From CAYQQU01 sp964419545 (lineage in GTDB: Bacteria > Bacteroidota > Bacteroidia > Chitinophagales > Saprospiraceae), in NCBI GenBank assembly GCA_964419545.1, contig CAYQQU010000086.1, positions 1 through 21,084 of the forward strand: 21,084 nucleotides of DNA, in the 5' to 3' direction. The notes below the pieces were generated by a model. The model ran no database searches, was not told the origin of the DNA, and saw only the letters and a list, made by a program, of their open reading frames with translations. The position numbers and the translations under genes are program-made. Every line of letters starts with the position of its first letter. Position 1 is the stretch's first letter. Shown one piece after another: positions 1 through 6,928 of this stretch.

Positions 1-505
1 CGAGCGCTTTAGGGCTATCGGCAAAATTGCCGCCTGATTCGCCACGGACTATTGTAAATATTTTGCGTAGAAACTATTTTGTCAGACGACAAATTGCCTT
101 TCCGCCGGGATAGGGCGGGCGCGTCGCAGTATCCGGTCGGTCGATCTTCCGTAGTGGCCCGCAAAGGGACAAAAGGGTATTATGCTTTCCGCACCTTGCA
201 AGCGATGGTCTTGGCAAGGGCTGCGCGGTGGCCATACTTATGCAGGGCGAAACAGGTTCGCCGTCTTGAAAGATGCGGTAGCGAGTTCTGGGGGTGGACA
301 GCCTGGGTCGGTATGCTTGCGCAGGACGGACATTTTTTTGCGAATCCGTTGCCTACGTACGTTGGGCTGATTCCACCTTATCGGCGCCGGTTTTCACCGG
401 CGGCGCTGAATTTGCAAAAAATTAGCTTTCTATGCAAATAATAAAACAGAAATAACCGAGAAAAGGTTCCTGTGGGTGTGGGTGTGGAGCCGCACCCGAA
501 TGCGT
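1..505. other. Left-end region with no convincing gene
   Basis: No reading frame here resembles a protein family I know. The longest open frame (79-441, plus) starts at TTG and has a tryptophan/arginine-rich, low-complexity look, so I do not call it. What is visible is structure. A near-palindrome CGGCAA-AA-TTGCCG lies at 19-32. A GC hairpin CGCCGG-TTTTCA-CCGGCG lies at 385-402, extendable to 382-405 with one mismatch. A 7-bp inverted repeat ATTTGCA/TGCAAAT lies at 410-416 and 433-439. A hairpin at 480-497 (GGGTG...CACCC) lies just past the stop of the minus-strand DksA-like gene and could help end that transcript, but it lacks a T-tract. I tried to read the stretch as RNase P RNA, tmRNA, SRP RNA or tRNA and recognised none. 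Confidence 0.5.
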
Positions 506-1177
506 TTATTTGTCGTCTTCGTCCTCGTCGTCTTCGAAGTCGTTATCGAAGTCATTATCGCCGGTGAGATCCTCCTCCTCGTCGGAAAGTTCGTCCAGTT
601 CGGGCGCGTCGTCGCCCAGGTCAGCTTCGGGATAGAGGTCGAAATCCAGGGTTTCCTCGTCCTCCTCTTCGTCATCGACGGGCGGTTTCGGTTTGGCGGG
701 GTTGTTGGATTTGCGGATCACTTTGGTGATCACCCTGGGCTGGCTACCCGATTTTCCACCCGGGCGGGCGGCGCGTTGCGGGCTTTTTTCCCGGGCGGGA
801 GCTGCTGCGCCCCCGGTTTTGGCGGCCAGGCTTTTCGTGGTGGTAGGAACGGCGATGAGGCGTTTTTTGTCGATCAGCTCACCGGTGACGACGCAGATGC
901 CGTACGATTTATTGCGGATGCGCAGCAGGGCGTTCTGCAGGTCCTGCAGGTACATCCGCTGGCGGATGGCCATATTGTTGAGCATCTCCACTTCGTTGTT
1001 GATGCTGCTGTCGTCGACCCAGTCGCCGCCGTGCTCGTCGCTGGAGTTCTCCGTGATTTCAAGGATCTGTTCCTGTAGCATATCGAGCTGTTCCTGTGTC
1101 TTGCGGATCTTCTCTTCGACGATCTGTTTGAAAAAAGCTAGGTCTTCGTCCGAGTATCTCATCACGGGATTTGACAT
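506..1177 (-). CDS. DksA/TraR-family protein lacking the zinc-finger cysteines, with long acidic tail
   Basis: This 223-residue protein has the DksA/TraR layout: an N-terminal coiled-coil region (about 8-90) containing the acidic DDSSINNEVEM segment, then the finger region at about 91-117 (YGICVVTGELIDKKRLIAVP). In the canonical finger four cysteines bind zinc. Here only C95 remains: threonine replaces the next position and the second pair is absent, so it probably does not bind zinc in the usual way. Cys-poor versions are, to my knowledge, common in Bacteroidota. A basic Ala/Pro/Lys linker (about 118-166) is followed by a tail (167-222) in which about 34 of 59 residues are Asp or Glu. DksA-type proteins act in the RNA polymerase secondary channel; whether this one does is inference. 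The ATG at 1175-1177 is the only good start. The GNAT-nitrilase gene lies 94 bp upstream on the same strand. Confidence 0.85.
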   Translation of the reverse strand: MSNPVMRYSDEDLAFFKQIVEEKIRKTQEQLDMLQEQILEITENSSDEHGGDWVDDSSINNEVEMLNNMAIRQRMYLQDLQNALLRIRNKSYGICVVTGELIDKKRLIAVPTTTKSLAAKTGGAAAPAREKSPQRAARPGGKSGSQPRVITKVIRKSNNPAKPKPPVDDEEEDEETLDFDLYPEADLGDDAPELDELSDEEEDLTGDNDFDNDFEDDEDEDDK

Positions 1178-1271
1178 GGTTCAGGCTTTATTAGGTTTTG
1201 GATAGTAGGACATCAATATAAAGGAAAAAATAAAATAGAGGAAAATTTCTTTTCCGGCGCGTGTCGTCGTT

Positions 1272-2834
1272 TTACTTCTTCAGCCGAATCTCATACAAAT
1301 CATTCCGCCGGTCTTTCAGGATTCGCACGCTTCCGTATTCGTGGAGTTCCTTGAGCAGGCTGAGGTCGACGTCGGCCACCACCACCATCTCGGTATTGGG
1401 CGTGGCTTCCGCCTGAGTAGCCGTCAACGGGAAAGCAAAATCAGAAGGCGTAAAGATACCCGACTGAGCGAACTGCAGGTCCATGTTGTTCACTTTGGGC
1501 AGGTTGCCGACACAGCCGGCGATGGCGACGTAGCACTCATTCTCGATGGCGCGCGCCTGGGCGCAGAGGCGCACCCGGTTGTAGCCGTTCTGCGTATCGG
1601 TGAGGAAGGGAATGAACAGGATGTCGACGCCCTGCTCCGCGTAAAGGCGCGCCAGTTCCGGAAACTCGACGTCGTAGCAGATCAGAATGCCGATGCGGCC
1701 GGCGTCCGTATCGAATACCTGGATCTTACTCCCGCCCTTGAACCCCCAGGAGTCTTTTTCGGAGGGCGTGATATGGATCTTCTGGTAATCTTCGCAGGTG
1801 CCGTCGCGGCGGCACAGATACGACACGTTGTACAAATGCCCGTCTTCCTCCTGCCGGGGCATGCTGCCGGTGATGATGTTGACGTTATAGCTGATGGCCA
1901 GCTCCGAAAGCTTGGCCCGCAGCGCTTCGGTATGGTTGGCGAGGCCGCGAATGGCGTTGGCGGTGCCCAGATGATTGTATTCGGACATCAGCGGCGCGTT
2001 GAACAGCTCGGGGAAAAGGATAAAATCCGACTGATAGTCACTTACCGCGTCGATAAAATATTCCGCCTGCTCGATGAGCGCCTCGAAGTCCTTGAAAGGG
2101 CGCATCTGCCATTGCACCAGTCCGATGCGGACGTATTCCTTGGGCGTATTGATCAGCTTGACCTTTTCCTGGTAATAGATGTTGCTCCATTCCAGCAGGG
2201 TGGCGTATTCCTTCGATTCATTATCCCCTTTGAGGTAGCCTTTGAGGATTTTTTTGACGTGGAAGTCGTTCGACAACTGGAAGGTCAGCACCGGATCGTA
2301 GATCTCTTTCAGCTTGACCTTCTCGATGTACTGGCGTGGCGTCAGTTCCCCGGCGTATTCCTGATAGTTGGGGATGCGCCCGCCGGCCATCACCGCGCGC
2401 AGATTGAGCTGTTCGCAGAGTTCTTTCCGGGCGTCGTAGAGGCGTCGGCCGAGGCGCATGCCCCGGTATTCGGGATGTACGTGCAGATCGATGCCGTAGA
2501 GCACGTCGCCGTTGGGATCGTGCGTTTTAAAGGTCTCGTTGCCGGTAATTTTGGCGTAAGTGTGGTTGTCGCCGAATTTGCGATAGTCGACGATGATGGA
2601 AAGAGCGCCGGCTACCACGATGCCGTCCACTTCCACGCAAAGCTGTCCTTCCGGAAAGATTTTCAGCAATTTCCGGATCTGGTGCGCTTCCCAGGGCTCG
2701 CCTCCCATTCCCGAGTAGGCTTCGGTGACGGCTTTATTGAATTGCTTGATATCCTCCGGCAGCAGGTTGCGGAGCACGATTTTTTTTCCCGTTGCGATTT
2801 CTTCCATGGTGATTTTGCTTAGATGGATGGGCAA
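1272..2834 (-). CDS. GNAT acetyltransferase-carbon-nitrogen hydrolase (nitrilase) fusion
   Basis: This is a two-domain cytoplasmic protein of 520 residues. The N-terminal part (about 18-205) is a GNAT acetyltransferase: motif A is visible at 118-138 as HVHPEYRGMRLGRRLYDARK, with the R/Q-x-x-G-x-G/A-like acetyl-CoA loop. The C-terminal part (about 234-515) is a nitrilase-superfamily amidohydrolase with the expected Glu-Lys-Cys triad: E276 in LFPELFNAP, K352 in YQKIHITPSEKD and C386 in ILICYDVEFPELARL. Both active sites look intact. Such fusions are known across bacteria, but to my knowledge the substrate is not firmly established; acetyl transfer to, and hydrolysis of, a related amine/amide is inference. 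A second ATG at codon 10 (2805-2807) begins MEEIATGKKIVLRNL and fits the family start better, so the true start may be there. No partner gene overlaps it. Confidence 0.9.
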   Translation of the reverse strand: MPIHLSKITMEEIATGKKIVLRNLLPEDIKQFNKAVTEAYSGMGGEPWEAHQIRKLLKIFPEGQLCVEVDGIVVAGALSIIVDYRKFGDNHTYAKITGNETFKTHDPNGDVLYGIDLHVHPEYRGMRLGRRLYDARKELCEQLNLRAVMAGGRIPNYQEYAGELTPRQYIEKVKLKEIYDPVLTFQLSNDFHVKKILKGYLKGDNESKEYATLLEWSNIYYQEKVKLINTPKEYVRIGLVQWQMRPFKDFEALIEQAEYFIDAVSDYQSDFILFPELFNAPLMSEYNHLGTANAIRGLANHTEALRAKLSELAISYNVNIITGSMPRQEEDGHLYNVSYLCRRDGTCEDYQKIHITPSEKDSWGFKGGSKIQVFDTDAGRIGILICYDVEFPELARLYAEQGVDILFIPFLTDTQNGYNRVRLCAQARAIENECYVAIAGCVGNLPKVNNMDLQFAQSGIFTPSDFAFPLTATQAEATPNTEMVVVADVDLSLLKELHEYGSVRILKDRRNDLYEIRLKK

Positions 2835-2840
2835 TGATGC

Positions 2841-2871
2841 ACAAAAATAAAATCCGGCGCAAGCCCGGATT
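2841..2871 (-). terminator. Intrinsic terminator of the two-component operon
   Basis: On the minus strand a perfect 7-bp stem AATCCGG/CCGGATT (plus-strand arms 2851-2857 and 2865-2871, 7-nt loop) runs directly into TTTATTTTTG. It lies 70-100 nt past the histidine-kinase stop and just before the GNAT-nitrilase start. A second GC-rich stem, GGGGCGGA/TCCGCCCC (2878-2885 and 2907-2914), precedes it and may add to termination. Confidence 0.7.
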
Positions 2872-2943
2872 GTTCAAGGGGCGGAATGACAGACGCTTTT
2901 CGGGAATCCGCCCCCGGTAGCGGAAACCGGAGCGAGGGCCGCT

Positions 2944-3804
2944 TCAGTTGAACCTGACCGTCACCCGGTGGCGCCCGGCCTCGTGTTCGTATTTCACCTC
3001 AAACCCGTACCGCTCGCAGATCTGCTGCACGATGGAGAGGCCCAGCCCGAGCCCTTCTTCTGCGTCGGAAGCGCGGTAAAACCTTCGAAAAAGCAGCTCG
3101 GGCGCGATCGCGAGCGGCGCGCCGGAATTGGTGATCACCAAAGCCCCGGGGCGCACCTGCACCGCGAGGAAGCCCCCTTTACGGTTGTGGCGCACGGCGT
3201 TTTGGATCAGGTTGGCGACCAGCGCTTCGGCCAACGCGGCGCTCATATCGACGGTCAGCGGCGATTCGTACCCGCGGGAAACCGTCAGCTGCTGGGCCTC
3301 GATGAGATCCTGGAAGTTCCGGAGCAACACTTCGGTCAGCGCGGGGATATCCACGGTCGTTTCGTCGGCGAAGCGGCGATGCTCGATGCGCGACAGCAAG
3401 ATCAGCGATTGGTTCAGGCGGGCCAGGCGATTGGTGTGTTGCAATATGACCGCCAGGGCGGCTGCATCGACCTCGCTCAGGTGCGGCGACTGCAGCAGTA
3501 GTTCCACATTATTCTTAATGGCGGCCAGCGGCGTCTGCAGTTCGTGGGCGGCGTTCTGGGAAAACTGCTTGCTGGCCGCATAATCCTGGCGAATGGCCTC
3601 CACCAATGCTTCCAGCTGATGTTGCACCGTCCATAAACCCGAGCCGCCCTCGCGGCGAGCCGAATGCGGGGCCCCACCCGGGTTGAGTTCATCGAGCAGG
3701 TGCTGCAGCCGGAGCAGGTTACGCCGCAAACGCCCCCGCCACCAGAAGTGAAAGGCGAGGCCGGCGACCAGCAGCAAAAACAAGAGGAAGGTGAGCATTT
3801 CCAT
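2944..3804 (-). CDS. Membrane-anchored sensor histidine kinase without a sensory domain
   Basis: 286 residues. One hydrophobic segment (about 4-22) is followed at once by basic residues, placing the rest in the cytoplasm. The dimerisation/phosphoacceptor helix holds H87 in NAAHELQTPLAAIKNN. The ATPase domain shows an N box (LVANLIQNAVRHN, 196-207) and a glycine-rich G box (GLGLGLSIVQQICERYG, 251-267). The DxGxG (G1) motif is degenerate: only VITNSGAPL (223-231) is visible where it should be. There is no periplasmic loop, HAMP or PAS domain, so input is likely through the membrane helix or a partner protein. Its start codon shares one base with the stop of the response-regulator gene (TGATG at 3802-3806), implying translational coupling and a cognate pair. 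It is the last gene of that operon. Confidence 0.93.
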   Translation of the reverse strand: MEMLTFLLFLLLVAGLAFHFWWRGRLRRNLLRLQHLLDELNPGGAPHSARREGGSGLWTVQHQLEALVEAIRQDYAASKQFSQNAAHELQTPLAAIKNNVELLLQSPHLSEVDAAALAVILQHTNRLARLNQSLILLSRIEHRRFADETTVDIPALTEVLLRNFQDLIEAQQLTVSRGYESPLTVDMSAALAEALVANLIQNAVRHNRKGGFLAVQVRPGALVITNSGAPLAIAPELLFRRFYRASDAEEGLGLGLSIVQQICERYGFEVKYEHEAGRHRVTVRFN

Positions 3805-4481
3805 CAGGTTTCCGCGAATTTATAACCGATGCCGTAAACCGTTTTCACGTATTCTCCACAGCCGTGATCCGCCATTTTTTTCCGGAGGTTCTTGACGTGC
3901 GCGTAGATAAAATCAAAAGAAACCGCGTCGTCCATATAGTCGCCCCAGAGGTGTTCCGCGATGCTGTCTTTTGTCACCACCCGGTTTTTGTTGCGCGCCA
4001 GAAAGACGAGGATGTCGTACTCCTTTTTGGTCAGGTTCAGCGCCTGCCCCCTGATGAAGACCGCGCGCTCTTCGGGGCGGATAGCCAGGTCGCCGAAGGT
4101 CAGTTCCCGTTGAAATTCGTTGGTCTTGCGTCGCAGCACCGCCTTGATCCGGGCATTGAGCTCCGGCAGGTGGAACGGCTTGGTGAGATAATCATCGGCG
4201 CCCTCTTCCAGCCCTTTGACTTTGTCTTCCAACCCGACCCGCGCCGAGATGATCACTATCCCGGTCTCGGTATTGTTCTTACGGATGAGCGGAATGAGCT
4301 TCAGCCCGTCGCCGCCCGGCAGATTGAGATCGATCACGACGCAGTCGTATTCGAAGGAGATCAGCTTACGGAACCCTTCCCGAAAGGTGGTCGCCACTTC
4401 GCAGCGATAGCCCTCCCGCTTGAGGTATTGCAGCATGGGGTTGAGCAGGTCCCGTTCGTCTTCGATCAATAGCAGTTTCAT
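3804..4481 (-). CDS. OmpR/PhoB-family response regulator
   Basis: 225 residues from the ATG at 4479-4481; an in-frame TTG at 4500-4502 would add seven residues, but the ATG gives the standard MKLLLIEDE opening. The receiver domain (1-118) has the acidic pocket E7/D8, phosphoacceptor D51 in VVIDLNLPGGDG, S79 and K101 in DDYLTKPF. The C-terminal winged helix (about 130-225) ends in VKTVYGIGYKF, typical of OmpR/PhoB regulators. It should be phosphorylated by the kinase encoded immediately downstream with a 1-bp overlap. Two TTCAGA repeats 11 bp apart sit in its own upstream region (4516-4532), the spacing at which this family's dimers bind, so autoregulation is plausible. Target genes cannot be told from this window. 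Confidence 0.95.
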   Translation of the reverse strand: MKLLLIEDERDLLNPMLQYLKREGYRCEVATTFREGFRKLISFEYDCVVIDLNLPGGDGLKLIPLIRKNNTETGIVIISARVGLEDKVKGLEEGADDYLTKPFHLPELNARIKAVLRRKTNEFQRELTFGDLAIRPEERAVFIRGQALNLTKKEYDILVFLARNKNRVVTKDSIAEHLWGDYMDDAVSFDFIYAHVKNLRKKMADHGCGEYVKTVYGIGYKFAET

Positions 4482-4512
4482 TTTTTTCGCATTCCCCGGC
4501 AAAGTAATCCGC

Positions 4513-4558
4513 TTTTTCAGATTTTATTCAGAATCGCCTCCCTTTTTTGCCTGAAAAA
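4513..4558. promoter_or_regulatory. Candidate response-regulator binding site in a divergent intergenic region
   Basis: Two exact direct copies of TTCAGA start at 4516 and 4527, 11 bp apart. An 8-bp inverted copy pair, TTTTTCAG (4513-4520) and CTGAAAAA (4551-4558), frames the region. The stretch lies between the divergent OmpR-type regulator (start 4481) and the 46-aa gene (start 4571). Direct repeats with 11-bp period are the usual target of OmpR/PhoB-family dimers. The assignment to this regulator is inference. Confidence 0.4.
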
Positions 4559-4570
4559 CAACGGGCAGAC

Positions 4571-4711
4571 ATGAAGAAAGAAAAGCCCCGCAAGCATAAA
4601 AAACAACAGGCGGCCGACCGCGAGGACGTCAAGCTGAAAGTGCGGCGCCCCAGGCCCAAACAGAAGTACCGGCACCAGAATTACTGGTTGCAAAACGCAG
4701 AAGAAGCATGA
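4571..4711 (+). CDS. Small basic protein (46 aa) translationally coupled to a 2OG oxygenase
   Basis: A short ORF opening MKKEKPRKHKKQQAADRED and ending NYWLQNAEEA. It is strongly basic: Lys, Arg and His make up about 17 of 46 residues, concentrated in the first 36, followed by an aromatic/acidic end. It has no membrane segment or signal peptide. Its stop overlaps the start of the next gene by 4 bp (ATGA at 4708-4711), which argues that it is really translated and coupled to the oxygenase. I do not recognise the family. A nucleic-acid- or ribosome-associated role would fit the composition, and it could be a partner or substrate of the oxygenase; both are guesses. The chance that it is only a leader for the oxygenase gene is real. 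Confidence 0.6.
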   Translation: MKKEKPRKHKKQQAADREDVKLKVRRPRPKQKYRHQNYWLQNAEEA

Positions 4712-5352
4712 AAAAACTGCCGGATTCTCCTCTGGTTTATCCCTTCGAACCGATGGTCAACGAACTGGCGGAGCGCGGATACGCCATCTGGGACGGCTTT
4801 ATCGATGAAGAAGAAACCGCCGCCCTCCGGCAGCTGGCCCAAAAATGGCTGACGGCCGGCGCTTTTCGCGCTGCGGGCGTTGGGAAAGCCGACGACCGGC
4901 AATACGACCCAAAGGTGCGGGGCGATCTGATCCGATGGATTGACCGCAACAGCCTGCCGGTGGAAGCCCACTTCTTCCTGGATCGCCTGGATGCTATGAT
5001 CCAATACCTCAACCGGTCTTGTTTCCTGGGCATTCGCGATGCGGAACTGCACTTCGCCGTCTATCCGGCCGGCGCCTTCTATAAGAGGCACCTCGACGTG
5101 TTCCGTCGCGATCAGGCCCGCAAATTATCGGTAATCTGCTATTTGAACGACGACTGGCGTCCGGCCGACGGAGGCCGGCTGCGCATTTACCGCCCCTTGT
5201 CCGGCGGCGGGGAAGAGGCATTCGACATCGTTCCGACCGGAGGCCGGCTGGTGTGCTTTCAGAGCGACCGCTTCGAGCACGAGGTGCTGCCGGCCCGGCG
5301 CGACCGCTACAGCCTTACCGGCTGGCTGAACGACCGCGAACAGTTATTGTGA
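4708..5352 (+). CDS. 2-oxoglutarate/Fe(II)-dependent oxygenase (prolyl-4-hydroxylase-like)
   Basis: This 214-residue protein has the double-stranded beta-helix iron site of the 2OG-Fe(II) oxygenases: H128 and D130 in YKRHLDVF, the distal H191 in RFEHEVLP, and an Arg about seven to nine residues later (R198 or R200, RRDRYSLTGWL) as the usual 2-oxoglutarate anchor. The segment RKLSVICYLNDDW (138-150) followed by DGGRLRIY is typical of the prolyl-4-hydroxylase/PKHD-like group. Enzymes of this group hydroxylate protein side chains or small molecules; the substrate is unknown here. No signal peptide is visible, so it is probably cytoplasmic. The gene overlaps the 46-aa basic protein by 4 bp and is followed by a terminator-like hairpin, making a two-gene unit. 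Confidence 0.88.
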   Translation: MKKLPDSPLVYPFEPMVNELAERGYAIWDGFIDEEETAALRQLAQKWLTAGAFRAAGVGKADDRQYDPKVRGDLIRWIDRNSLPVEAHFFLDRLDAMIQYLNRSCFLGIRDAELHFAVYPAGAFYKRHLDVFRRDQARKLSVICYLNDDWRPADGGRLRIYRPLSGGGEEAFDIVPTGGRLVCFQSDRFEHEVLPARRDRYSLTGWLNDREQLL

Positions 5353-5387
5353 AGCGAAATCTATTGAGCATTTTTCCGTAATGACGA

Positions 5388-5418
5388 GTGGCGCGGTATC
5401 GGCCGTAGCCACTTTTCT
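5388..5418 (+). terminator. Intrinsic terminator after the 2OG oxygenase gene
   Basis: Arms GTGGC (5388-5392) and GCCAC (5408-5412), extendable inward through CGG/CCG with small bulges, are followed directly by TTTTCTTATTT. It lies about 35 nt past the oxygenase stop and about 50 nt before the next gene, so it should separate the oxygenase unit from the ATP-grasp cassette. Confidence 0.6.
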
Positions 5419-5464
5419 TATTTATGAAAGCTGCTTTTTGGTTTTATGGCAAACTTAAACTATA

Positions 5465-6928
5465 ATGACCGCAAAAGAAACCGATATCGCCACAATGAAC
5501 AATTCCCGAGTCGTTCGGCCGGGCGAATTCGAAGCGCACCGCCACTGGTACCCCAAGGCGCTAAACGCGACGATTCACCCGATGATCAACTTTTTTCTCA
5601 ACCTGAGTCAGGAAAGAATCATCAACCGCTACTGCCATTTACATCCCAAAGTAGAAACCGACGCGCTGCGCGAGGTGCTCAACTACAATTGCCGCTATTT
5701 TCTCTGGGCCGGCGCCGACCTGCTCAACGTCACCTCAGCGGGCGGCAAACGCCAGATGGTCGTGATCGAAAACAACTCCTGCCCTTCCGGCCAGAAGTCG
5801 ATGCCCCTCATCGACGATAACCAGGAACAGGGCAGCTACCGCTGGCTGATCGAACACACCTTCAAACCCTATCTCAAAAAGCGGGTCAATACCCAGGGCG
5901 TCCTGGCCGTGGTCTACGACAAAAACCCGATGGAAGCGTCGGGTTACGCCGCCGTCATCGCCGATGTTTTCCAGGAGCCGGTCTATTACGTTTCGTTTTA
6001 CGAGGACGAAGAAGACCCCGGCGTGCGCATCGAGAACAACGCCGTGGAAGTACGCGACCCCGAAGGCAACTGGCATCCGGTGCGCGCCCTCTTTCGCTAC
6101 CTCACCCAGCGCCCCTGGAATCGCCTGCCCCTACAGGTCAAGACCCGCATCCTCAACCCCGTCATCGCCTGCCTGGCCGGCGGCCGCAACAAAATGATGG
6201 CCGCCAAAGCCTACGATTTCTTCAATACGGAACTGGAGGAGAAAGGATTGCGCATCAACACCCCCGAGACCATCTGGGACGTGAGCAAGAACGAAATCCC
6301 GCTCTGGGTGCGCAAGCTCGGCGGTCAGGCGGTCATCAAAGTACCTTACAGCAATGCCGGGCAGGGGGTATTTACCATCGTGACCACCGAGGAGCTAGAC
6401 CAATTTATGGAGCTGGATTTTCCTTACGATCGCTTTATCGTACAGAGCCTGATCGGCAACTACCGCTGGAGTTCCGTCAGCTCCGCCGGGCGGCTGTACC
6501 ACGTCGGCACCATCCCCAACGCCAAGGGCAAAACTTTTGTCGCAGACCTCCGCATGATGGTCAGCTCCACCGAAAAGGGCATCCGGCCGCTCTGCGTCTA
6601 CGCCCGACGCGCCAAAGAACCGCTGGAAGACGTCATCACCGAAGGCAGCGCGTCCTGGGATATGCTCGGCACCAACCTGTCGATCAAAAATCCCGACGGC
6701 AGCTGGGGCAGCGACACCAACCGCCTCGTGATGATGGATCGGCGGGACTTCAACAAGCTGGGCATCGGCATCGACGACCTGATCGAAGCCTATATCCAGA
6801 CCGTCCTTTCGATGGTCGCCATCGATAAAATGGCCAAGACGCTGGTCAATAAACAGGGTAAATTCCGGATGCGCCTCTTCCGTTCGCTCAACGACGACGC
6901 GGCGCTCCTCAACGAGATCTTACGCTAG
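5465..6928 (+). CDS. ATP-grasp ligase-like protein, probably circularly permuted
   Basis: 487 residues with no signal peptide. Several stretches resemble ATP-grasp enzymes of the circularly permuted (DUF404/CP_ATPgrasp-like) type. MVVIENNSCPSGQKSMP (98-114) resembles their EDN-x-x-x-PSG metal/nucleotide motif. GGQAVIKVPYSNAGQGVFTI (286-305) has the lysine plus Gly-rich loop that grips ATP. VADLRMMVSS (359-368) matches the DLR motif. The N-terminal position of the acidic-Asn-Pro-Ser-Gly motif is what suggests permutation. Such proteins form amide bonds by way of acyl phosphates; the substrates are unknown. The start may be codon 1 (5465) or codon 11 (5495). Its TAG is followed with no gap by the ATG of a second, GshB-like ATP-grasp gene, strongly suggesting joint function. 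The fold assignment rests on motif reading only. Confidence 0.7.
   Translation: MTAKETDIATMNNSRVVRPGEFEAHRHWYPKALNATIHPMINFFLNLSQERIINRYCHLHPKVETDALREVLNYNCRYFLWAGADLLNVTSAGGKRQMVVIENNSCPSGQKSMPLIDDNQEQGSYRWLIEHTFKPYLKKRVNTQGVLAVVYDKNPMEASGYAAVIADVFQEPVYYVSFYEDEEDPGVRIENNAVEVRDPEGNWHPVRALFRYLTQRPWNRLPLQVKTRILNPVIACLAGGRNKMMAAKAYDFFNTELEEKGLRINTPETIWDVSKNEIPLWVRKLGGQAVIKVPYSNAGQGVFTIVTTEELDQFMELDFPYDRFIVQSLIGNYRWSSVSSAGRLYHVGTIPNAKGKTFVADLRMMVSSTEKGIRPLCVYARRAKEPLEDVITEGSASWDMLGTNLSIKNPDGSWGSDTNRLVMMDRRDFNKLGIGIDDLIEAYIQTVLSMVAIDKMAKTLVNKQGKFRMRLFRSLNDDAALLNEILR

Noticed and set aside
79..441. 120-codon open frame near the left end
   Set aside because: It starts at TTG, has unusual composition and no family resemblance, and ends in an AT-rich stretch with hairpins.
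476..1078. Plus-strand open frame rich in Val/Phe opposite the acidic tail of the DksA-like gene
   Set aside because: Its hydrophobic look is the mirror image of Asp/Glu codons on the other strand, not a membrane protein.
1341..2822. A 493-codon plus-strand open frame opposite the GNAT-nitrilase gene
   Set aside because: The minus-strand frame carries both catalytic sites; the plus-strand product has no recognisable motif.
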